From: Bacteroidota bacterium
GTDB lineage: Bacteria > Bacteroidota > Bacteroidia > Chitinophagales > Chitinophagaceae
Direction of reading: 5' to 3'
Length of the DNA: 22,564 bases
Assembly: GCA_023423285.1 (NCBI GenBank)
Contig: JAFAFV010000111.1
Coordinates: forward strand, 1-22,564
The first letter of the stretch is position 1, and each line of letters begins with the position of its first letter. The position numbers and the translations under genes were made by a program. The notes under the pieces are model-generated. The model saw nothing but the letters and a program-made list of their open reading frames with translations. It was not told where the DNA came from and ran no database searches. This document shows, one piece after another, positions 13,584 through 20,095 of this stretch.

Positions 13584-15965
13584 TTAAAATTTATAATGAA
13601 ATACTATTGAAAAATTTCTTGGGTCAATTTGGTTAATAAAGCCTCCACGGAAGTAAGCGTTAAAGCCCCGCTCATCAGTAATATTATTCAGCAATAAGCG
13701 CGTGGTGAACTTTTTATAAGTATACCCCAACTGCGCGTTCAGCGTGGTGTATGCCGGCATATCAAAAGGCTTCTCTCCTCCTATGTTTCCATGGCCGTCC
13801 GGCGTTAAACTGTACTCATTTACCGGGCGTTTGTCTACATAATATGCGCCCACGCCAATGGTTAAGCCATTCAACGATTTCTTAAAAGCATAGTTCACCC
13901 AGCCGTTGGCTGTGTGCCTGGGTGCATTCATAGGTGCTGAACCTTCTACATAAGAAGGGCTGTTTTGATACCGTGCATCAAGGTAAGCATACCCCAGCAT
14001 TACCTGCATGTTTTCAAGCACTCGGCCATTTAGTTCGGTTTCAAAACCTCTGCGTTTCAGATCACCGGCTTTAAACACATAACCAGTGGTCTGGTTCGTG
14101 CCGGGCACATATTCTGTATTGGAAAGATTGCGGGTAATGATGTCAAAAAAAGTTAAGTTGAAACGAAGCCTGTTACCCAGCCAGTCTGATTTAATGCCCA
14201 TTTCTATTTGTTCAGTGTTTGAGGGCCCTACTTCTTCTCCGGTACTTAACAGGTTACCTGCAGAGCGCACGCTGGTGCTGGTTGTGTAAGAGCCAAATAT
14301 GTTTACATTGCGTATCGGCGTTAGCATCAGCCCCACGCTTGGATTCCATGCAAAACGCGCCGGCTCTGATATGCTGTTAGCGTTTCTGTTCAGAATGCTT
14401 GTGTACCTTATGCCCAGTATGGCTTTTACAAAGCGGTTGAAGGTTACCACATCCTGCGCCATAATACCGTAAGTACTGTAGTAGCCCAGCACAGGAACCG
14501 CTGCTGTAAAATTAATGGCCTTGCTGATTGTATTGGGAATGGCCTTGTAAACGTCAATTGTATCAATGATCACATTGCCCATACTGGTAGTGGTAGCATC
14601 TGCAATACGATAATCAAAGCCGGCCTGGAAGGTGTGTTTAACCTGCCCCATTTTTACGTTCTCGCCGACAAAATCAAACTGAAAAACAGAGTTTTTATCA
14701 TCTCTCAGACTTCTTGAAAGCGTGCGCCTTCTAAGGTTTTGTGTGTTTCTAACTACTGTCGTAGCGGAAGAATTAATAGCATCCACATCATAATCAGATT
14801 TGATATAAGCGCCACGGATGTACAACTTGTCAGACAACTTTCTTTTTACATTAGCAGAAAAAGTAGAAATAGTCAAATCGTTGATCTCGTTCCTAAAGCC
14901 CAAGAACTGATCTCTGGGAATTTCGTATAAAGAATCCACTGAAATAGGTCCTAAATTCACAGCGCTATTTACGGGTGTGCGTTTATCACTCAGGTAGTCT
15001 AGTTCTAAAGTAATGGTGGTTTGATCATTAGGCCTCCACTCAAGTGAAGGGTTGATATAAACTCGTGTAGAATTAACGATGGGCCTGTAGTTATCTGCTC
15101 TTTCAAAGGCCCCGTTCAACCTCACAGCCACTGTATTTTTCTTATCTAAAACAGTTTGCACATCAAAGGCGGGACGAACCAATCCCCAACTACCGATCCG
15201 CAGAGAAGCTTCAGCCGCGTTTTTAAACTGCGGGGTTTTGGTTACCACGTTAATCACGCCGCCGGCATTACCAATGTCTGTAATAACGCCCTGCGTAATA
15301 GCTGCTGAACCTTTGATCACCTGAATGGACTCTACGCCCTGCATATCTGTAACGCCTGATGCAGTTTGAAACTGAGATTCTATACGCACACCATTTTTCA
15401 ACACGGGTGTACCGCGAAAGCCGCGCATTGACATGCTTTCCCGCACGCCTCCATACGATCCAAAAAGCGTTACGCCCGGCACGTTTCTGGCGGCATCGGT
15501 GATAGTTAAGGCTCCTTGTTGCTCAATTACTTTGTTTGAAATTACTGAAATGCTCTGAATCTGGTCGGTAGGTTTCAAGGGCATGCGGGTAATGGTTTCT
15601 AGCCCTTTTGGCTGCCCGTAACGCCTTCCAAAAACCTCTACTTCATCAAGCTGTATTTTGTCTGCAACCAGGGTTACGTGCAGTCTTTTGGCTTCATGCT
15701 CTGTTATAATAACAGGTAGAACATGCGACTTATATCCTACGCTGGTAAAAATAATATTCTGTCTGCCAACAGGTATATTTTCTAATAAAAAATCACCTCT
15801 TTCATTTGTACACGTTGAAATTAAGAAACCCGGAATATTTACAGTAACATTTGGTAAAGCATGCCCATCTACATCATGAACTTTCCCTTTCACAGCACCT
15901 TTCTGCGCGAAGGAGATAAAAGAAATTAGTAATAAAAACATTAATACATAAACCTTCTTTGTCAT
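13584..15965 (-). CDS. TonB-dependent siderophore receptor
   Basis: A 793-residue outer-membrane transporter. Order of parts: signal peptide (1-20, cleavage near SFAQ), a carboxypeptidase-regulatory-like beta domain (about 24-103, beginning AVKGKVHDVDGHALPNVTV), a plug domain (about 130-245, with SISVISNKVIEQQG, DAARNVPGV, SMRGFRG and GGVINVVTKTP), and a 22-strand barrel to the end (HYKF, terminal Phe). The plug pattern fits ferric-siderophore receptors such as the ferrichrome type. It does not look like a SusC polysaccharide receptor and no susD gene is present. It is first in an operon with a lipoprotein and a PepSY-TM protein, which supports iron uptake. The ligand cannot be told from sequence. 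A -7 element lies at 15992-15999. Confidence 0.93.
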   Translation of the reverse strand: MTKKVYVLMFLLLISFISFAQKGAVKGKVHDVDGHALPNVTVNIPGFLISTCTNERGDFLLENIPVGRQNIIFTSVGYKSHVLPVIITEHEAKRLHVTLVADKIQLDEVEVFGRRYGQPKGLETITRMPLKPTDQIQSISVISNKVIEQQGALTITDAARNVPGVTLFGSYGGVRESMSMRGFRGTPVLKNGVRIESQFQTASGVTDMQGVESIQVIKGSAAITQGVITDIGNAGGVINVVTKTPQFKNAAEASLRIGSWGLVRPAFDVQTVLDKKNTVAVRLNGAFERADNYRPIVNSTRVYINPSLEWRPNDQTTITLELDYLSDKRTPVNSAVNLGPISVDSLYEIPRDQFLGFRNEINDLTISTFSANVKRKLSDKLYIRGAYIKSDYDVDAINSSATTVVRNTQNLRRRTLSRSLRDDKNSVFQFDFVGENVKMGQVKHTFQAGFDYRIADATTTSMGNVIIDTIDVYKAIPNTISKAINFTAAVPVLGYYSTYGIMAQDVVTFNRFVKAILGIRYTSILNRNANSISEPARFAWNPSVGLMLTPIRNVNIFGSYTTSTSVRSAGNLLSTGEEVGPSNTEQIEMGIKSDWLGNRLRFNLTFFDIITRNLSNTEYVPGTNQTTGYVFKAGDLKRRGFETELNGRVLENMQVMLGYAYLDARYQNSPSYVEGSAPMNAPRHTANGWVNYAFKKSLNGLTIGVGAYYVDKRPVNEYSLTPDGHGNIGGEKPFDMPAYTTLNAQLGYTYKKFTTRLLLNNITDERGFNAYFRGGFINQIDPRNFSIVFHYKF

Positions 15966-15991
15966 ACTCTATTTTGATTATATAATTCGGG

Positions 15992-15999
15992 CAAAGGTA
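15992..15999 (-). promoter_or_regulatory. Predicted -7 element of the iron-uptake operon
   Basis: On the minus strand TACCTTTG matches TAnnTTTG, 27 bases before the receptor ATG at 15965. The predicted start is near 15985, so the leader is about 20 bases. No -33 TTTG and no clear Fur-type box were found. Confidence 0.5.
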
Positions 16000-16084
16000 T
16001 CAGGGCGGCTTTCCATAGTTGTTACGAAATCGGGAATATTTGTGGCAGATGTTTTTATAATCAATACAATGAAATATACAAATA

Positions 16085-16116
16085 CAAAAAATCCCCGGCT
16101 CACATGAACCGGGGAT
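16085..16116 (-). terminator. Intrinsic terminator of fusA
   Basis: Read on the minus strand, ATCCCCGG (16116-16109) pairs with CCGGGGAT (16098-16091) around a 10-base loop, followed by a T-run (complement of 16085-16091). It lies 47 bases after the fusA stop and before the receptor operon promoter. Confidence 0.93.
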
Positions 16117-16163
16117 TGATAATATAAAAGATGGCGATAAAAAACCATCAACAGTAAACCTTA

Positions 16164-18314
16164 TTAAGCTGTAACCTTTCCTTTTGATTTCGCAATCACT
16201 TCTTCTGCGATATTATTAGGCGCTGGGCTGTAATGGCTGAACTCCATCGTGCTTGATGCACGGCCTGATGATAATGAACGCAGTTGAGTAACGTAGCCAA
16301 ACATTTCGCTCAGCGGAACTTTTGATTTAATTACCTGCGCACCAGCCCTTGTGTCCATACCTTCCATCATTCCCCGGCGTCTGTTCAGGTCTCCTGTTAC
16401 ATCACCCATGTATTGATCTGGTGTGATCACTTCGACCTTCATGATTGGCTCCAGCAAAATTGGTTTTGCTTTGCGGCCTGCCTCACGGAAACCTTGTTTT
16501 GCACAAAGCTCAAAGGACATTGAGTCAGAGTCAACCGCGTGGAAGCTTCCATCAAATATGCGGATCTTCATGTTATCAACAGGGTAGTTTGCTAATACAC
16601 CACTCGTCATGCTGGTTTCAAAACCTTTTTGAATAGCAGGTACAAACTCACGTGGAATAGAACCACCAAAAATATCATTTACAAACTGGAAGTTTTTGTC
16701 AGGATTTTCTGCTTTCCACTCTGCATCTACGGGGCCAATGGAGAATTGTATGTCAGCGAATTTACCACGGCCACCGGTTTGTTTTTTCAGTGTTTCGCGG
16801 TGCTCAACAGTAGTATTAAAGGCTTCTTTGTAAGCCACCTGTGGAGCGCCCTGATTCACTTCTACCTTAAATTCGCGCCTCATTCGATCAACAATGATCT
16901 CGAGGTGTAATTCGCCCATACCACTTAGAATGGTCTGGCCTGTATCTTCATCCGTTTTTACGCGGAGGGTGGGATCTTCTTCAACCAGTTTAGATATAGC
17001 CATACCCATTTTGTCAACATCGGCCTGTGTTTTAGGCTCAACAGCAATAGAGATAACCGGTTCTGGAATGAACATGTTCTCTAAAGTAATGGGATGATTC
17101 TCATCGCAAAGCGTATCACCCGTTTTGATCTCTTTAAACCCAACAGCCGCGCCAATATCGCCCGCTTCTATAAAATCAATTGGGTTTTGTTTATTGGCAA
17201 ACATTTTCATAATACGGCTGATGCGCTCTTTCTTACCGCTTCTCACGTTCAGCACATAAGAGCCGGCATCAAGGCGGCCACTGTAACAGCGGAAGAATGC
17301 CAGGCGACCCACAAACGGATCGGTTATAATTTTAAAAGCCAGTGCAGCAAAGGGTTCTTTTGCATCAGGCTTACGAATCAGTTTCTTTTCAGGATCGTTA
17401 GGATCTGTACCTTCAATGGCATCAATATCAACCGGTGAAGGCAGGTAGCGGCAAACAGCATCAAGCGCTTTTTGCACGCCCTTATTTTTGAAAGATGAGC
17501 CGCACATCATAGGTACGATGCTCATTTCGATAGTTGATTTGCGAATGGCAACATGAATTTCATCTTCGGTGATGCTATCGGGATCGTCAAAGAATTTTTC
17601 CATCAGCACATCATCAGATTCTGCAACGGCTTCTACCAATTGAGCCCTCCATTCTTTGGCTTCCTCCAGCATGTCGGCTGGTATATCAATCTCATCATAA
17701 GTCATACCTTCTGTCTCAGTATGCCAGATGATGCCCTTCATGGTAATCAGGTCTACCACGCCTTTAAAGCTATCTTCCGCGCCAATGGGTAATTGCAGGG
17801 GAACAGCTTTTGAGCCCAGCATTTCACGAACCTGTTTTACCACGTTCAGAAAATCGGCGCCCTGACGGTCCATTTTATTTACAAAACCAATACGTGGCAC
17901 TTTGTAGCGGTTGGCCTGGCGCCATACAGTTTCAGACTGCGGCTCCACACCGTCAACGGCCGAAAACAGCGCGATGAGGCCATCGAGTACACGCATGGAA
18001 CGTTCAACCTCTACTGTAAAATCTACGTGGCCGGGAGTGTCAATAATATTAAAGGAATACGATTGTGTTTTACCGGGTATGGGGGTTCCTTTTGCGGTGG
18101 GAAAGTTCCATTTACAACTAACCGCAGCGGAGGTAATCGTTATTCCGCGCTCTCTTTCCTGATCCATATAGTCGGTAGTTGCAGCGCCGTCGTGCACTTC
18201 ACCCGTCCTGTGGATCATGCCGGTATAGCGTAAAATACGCTCCGTAGTGGTGGTTTTACCGGCATCGATGTGAGCGGCAATACCAAAGTTTCTTTGAAAT
18301 TTTAAATCTGCCAT
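16164..18314 (-). CDS. fusA: Elongation factor G
   Basis: A 716-residue translational GTPase that drives tRNA-mRNA translocation on the ribosome. The GTP-binding motifs are intact: AHIDAGKT (14-21), RGITIT (56-61), DTPGH (92-96) and NKMD (146-149). Later domains carry the canonical ISGMGELHLEI-type segment (here LSGMGELHLEI), GGRGKFADI, and a C-terminal RGMMEGMDTRAGAQ region. Length and sequence fit the principal EF-G rather than a tetracycline-protection or EF-G2 paralogue. Unusually, it stands alone: no rpsL, rpsG, tuf or rpsJ gene flanks it here. It has its own promoter, a leader of about 105 bases, and its own terminator. Confidence 0.98.
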   Translation of the reverse strand: MADLKFQRNFGIAAHIDAGKTTTTERILRYTGMIHRTGEVHDGAATTDYMDQERERGITITSAAVSCKWNFPTAKGTPIPGKTQSYSFNIIDTPGHVDFTVEVERSMRVLDGLIALFSAVDGVEPQSETVWRQANRYKVPRIGFVNKMDRQGADFLNVVKQVREMLGSKAVPLQLPIGAEDSFKGVVDLITMKGIIWHTETEGMTYDEIDIPADMLEEAKEWRAQLVEAVAESDDVLMEKFFDDPDSITEDEIHVAIRKSTIEMSIVPMMCGSSFKNKGVQKALDAVCRYLPSPVDIDAIEGTDPNDPEKKLIRKPDAKEPFAALAFKIITDPFVGRLAFFRCYSGRLDAGSYVLNVRSGKKERISRIMKMFANKQNPIDFIEAGDIGAAVGFKEIKTGDTLCDENHPITLENMFIPEPVISIAVEPKTQADVDKMGMAISKLVEEDPTLRVKTDEDTGQTILSGMGELHLEIIVDRMRREFKVEVNQGAPQVAYKEAFNTTVEHRETLKKQTGGRGKFADIQFSIGPVDAEWKAENPDKNFQFVNDIFGGSIPREFVPAIQKGFETSMTSGVLANYPVDNMKIRIFDGSFHAVDSDSMSFELCAKQGFREAGRKAKPILLEPIMKVEVITPDQYMGDVTGDLNRRRGMMEGMDTRAGAQVIKSKVPLSEMFGYVTQLRSLSSGRASSTMEFSHYSPAPNNIAEEVIAKSKGKVTA

Positions 18315-18425
18315 TGTTATTCTTTGTTGAATTTAAACGAATTGATTTTTTAAAAACCTGTTGTTTATCAAACATTTATGTGCATTTTATTGGTCAATTA
18401 CACACAGGTATGGTTTTTAAGGCTG

Positions 18426-18444
18426 CAAAGGTAGGGAAATTTCC
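18426..18444 (-). promoter_or_regulatory. Predicted fusA promoter with adjacent palindrome
   Basis: On the minus strand TACCTTTG (18433-18426) fits the -7 consensus; the start is expected near 18419, leaving a leader of about 105 bases. Immediately upstream is a perfect palindrome GGAAATTTCC (18435-18444), which could be an operator or the replacement for a missing -33 box. The whole gap 18315-18612 holds this promoter, the leader, and the inverted repeat at 18517-18556. Confidence 0.5.
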
Positions 18445-18516
18445 TTTTTTTAAGAGTTATTAAGAACGCGTGTGTATAATATTTTTGAACTTTTGGGGTA
18501 CTATTTCAAAATATTT

Positions 18517-18556
18517 GCCGGAGAACAGTTAGTAAAGGCAACAACCTGTCTCCGGC
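18517..18556. repeat. Inverted repeat downstream of the META-domain gene, possible terminator
   Basis: GCCGGAG (18517-18523) pairs with CTCCGGC (18550-18556), and ACAG (18525-18528) with CTGT (18546-18549), leaving one bulged A and a 17-base loop. On the minus strand it is followed by AAATATTTT, a weak T-tract, so it may end the META-domain transcript. On the plus strand, CTGTC (18546-18550) can alternatively pair with GACAG (18569-18573), followed by CTTTTTT. Confidence 0.5.
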
Positions 18557-18612
18557 ACAGAGCAGACTGACAGCTTTTTTACTTTTTGGCAAGCAAAATT
18601 CATTGTGTCGAA

Positions 18613-19020
18613 TTATTTCCTGGTGGCGCGCAATACCACATTCCCCTGGTCATTATACAGGAATAAAGATTCCAAAGTAGCCTCGTATTTTTTGGAGTTT
18701 TTCAATGCTTCACCGAACTCGATATGATAAGGATTACAATACATGTAGGTAAATGAGGGATATCCGCACTCAATCCGATTACCCGGATTTGTTTCATAAG
18801 GTGTTGTTCCCTGGTTGCAGCCGTCAAAGGCAAGCAAAATCCCATCGACCTGATAGTTCAGGGTCATTTTATTCGACGACACGTCGTCACCATTAATGGT
18901 TTGTACCGCCCATTCTCCGGTAATTGGTCCGCGCTCTTCGGATAACAGGTTTTTTTTGCAGCCAATAGCCACTATCAAAAAAAGTACACAAATAAAGGCG
19001 ATACGATTCTTCATGATCAT
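18613..19020 (-). CDS. META-domain (HslJ-like) lipoprotein
   Basis: A 135-residue lipoprotein. The signal ends in IVAIGC with Cys21 as lipidation site; ATG codons at 19020 and 19014 are both possible starts. Residues about 34-133 fit the META/HslJ fold: GEWAVQTING (35-44), FDGCNQ with Cys68, a TYMYCN segment with Cys95, and a closing strand LYNDQGNVVLRA. Cys85 is an additional cysteine. META proteins are small beta-sheet envelope proteins, in E. coli linked to heat and novobiocin tolerance; the mechanism is unclear. It is monocistronic, with fusA downstream on the same strand but separated by about 300 bases and an inverted repeat. Confidence 0.8.
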   Translation of the reverse strand: MIMKNRIAFICVLFLIVAIGCKKNLLSEERGPITGEWAVQTINGDDVSSNKMTLNYQVDGILLAFDGCNQGTTPYETNPGNRIECGYPSFTYMYCNPYHIEFGEALKNSKKYEATLESLFLYNDQGNVVLRATRK

Positions 19021-19126
19021 AAATTTAAACTATAAACGGGTTTCAATTGCCAAGACGTGCGAAATACACAAAACGCAACAGTTACAATATCTTTTATTTC
19101 TTCAATTTCATTAGCTTGCAGCTTTT

Positions 19127-20011
19127 ATGAGAAAAGCGTTCCTTGAGCTTCATATTGCAGTGCTTTTAGCGGGCTTTACAGGTGTGCTGGGCAGGCTTAT
19201 TACTATGAACGAAGGAATGCTGGTTTTGTACCGCATGCTTATTACCGCTGCAACACTTTGGGTGTTGATGTACTTTACAAAAAAATTACAGCGCATTCCG
19301 TTTAAAACAGCCCTTAAAATTTCAGGCATCGGGTTTTTAGCAGCACTGCACTGGATATTCTTTTTCGCTTCCATTAAATATTCCAACGTATCTGTGGGAC
19401 TGGTATGCCTGAGCGTGGTGGGCTTTTTCTCAGCCATACTGGAGCCGCTCATCAACCGCGTAAAAATGAATGTTACCGAGCTGATCTTCGGGCTGCTCTC
19501 CGTTTTTGGCATTTACCTCATTTTCCATTTTGACACGCAGTACAAACTGGGCATCACGCTGGGCATTATTTCATCATTCTTTGCGGCGCTGTTTCCCATC
19601 CTGCTTAAAATTTCTATGAACCGGATCAACATGCAAACGGTTCTCACTTGGGAAATGACGGGTGGTTTTTTAGCGCTTTCTCTTATCATGCCACTATACC
19701 TGTATTTTTTCCCGGTGGAGAGCTTATTGCCTTCGATGAGTGATTTTTTATGGTTGCTGGTGTTGTCGTGGCTTTGTTCTGTAGTGGCCTTTCAGTTTTC
19801 GCTCAACGCGCTTAAAAAACTTTCGGCATTTACCGTCAGCCTGTCGTATAACATGGAGCCGCTGTACGGCATCATTATGGCATTTGTAATTTTTAAAGAA
19901 AATAAAACGCTCAACTATGGATTTTACCTGGGCCTAACCGTGGTGTGCCTCACACTTATTTTACACATGTTTTTATTGAAGAGAAAAAACCTTCAGGTAA
20001 GAAGCAATTAG
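19127..20011 (+). CDS. EamA/DMT family transporter
   Basis: A 294-residue inner-membrane protein made almost entirely of hydrophobic helices, about ten, in two repeated halves as in the EamA (drug/metabolite transporter) family. Typical segments are LYRMLITAATLW near 34-45, SVGLVCLSVVGFFSAILEPLINR (halfway marker, 88-110 region) and, in the second half, SLSYNMEPLYGIIMAFVIFKE (240-260 region), which repeats the E-P motif at the end of a helix. Family members export amino acids, metabolites or other small molecules; the substrate cannot be read. It is divergent from the META-domain gene. No consensus promoter or terminator is obvious; the amylase gene begins 84 bases downstream with its own promoter. 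Confidence 0.92.
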   Translation: MRKAFLELHIAVLLAGFTGVLGRLITMNEGMLVLYRMLITAATLWVLMYFTKKLQRIPFKTALKISGIGFLAALHWIFFFASIKYSNVSVGLVCLSVVGFFSAILEPLINRVKMNVTELIFGLLSVFGIYLIFHFDTQYKLGITLGIISSFFAALFPILLKISMNRINMQTVLTWEMTGGFLALSLIMPLYLYFFPVESLLPSMSDFLWLLVLSWLCSVVAFQFSLNALKKLSAFTVSLSYNMEPLYGIIMAFVIFKENKTLNYGFYLGLTVVCLTLILHMFLLKRKNLQVRSN

Positions 20012-20046
20012 CCTGTTATTTTCCATTCTTTCCATCAACAATTTTT

Positions 20047-20078
20047 TTTGCAGCAATACTGGTATTTGCATACTTTTG
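20047..20078 (+). promoter_or_regulatory. Consensus promoter of the amylase-family gene
   Basis: TTTG (20047-20050), a 20-base spacer, and TACTTTTG (20071-20078) give a full match to the Bacteroidota promoter. The predicted start is at about 20085, 11 bases before the ATG. Confidence 0.8.
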
Positions 20079-20092
20079 TGTACTAAGTACAC
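20078..20092. promoter_or_regulatory. Perfect 15-bp palindrome, probable operator
   Basis: GTGTACT-A-AGTACAC is a perfect inverted repeat with 7-base arms. Its centre (20085) coincides with the predicted transcription start, overlapping the end of the -7 element and ending 3 bases before the ATG. Position and symmetry suit a repressor dimer site. The regulator is not in this window. Confidence 0.65.
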
Positions 20093-20095
20093 ATT

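Noticed and set aside
13584..15965. SusC-type polysaccharide receptor
   Set aside because: Although it has the carboxypeptidase-regulatory-like domain, the plug resembles siderophore receptors, the length is only 793 residues, no susD gene follows, and a PepSY-TM protein is in the operon.
16629..17438. Several plus-strand open frames opposite fusA
   Set aside because: They are antisense to a highly conserved elongation factor gene and look like frame shadows.
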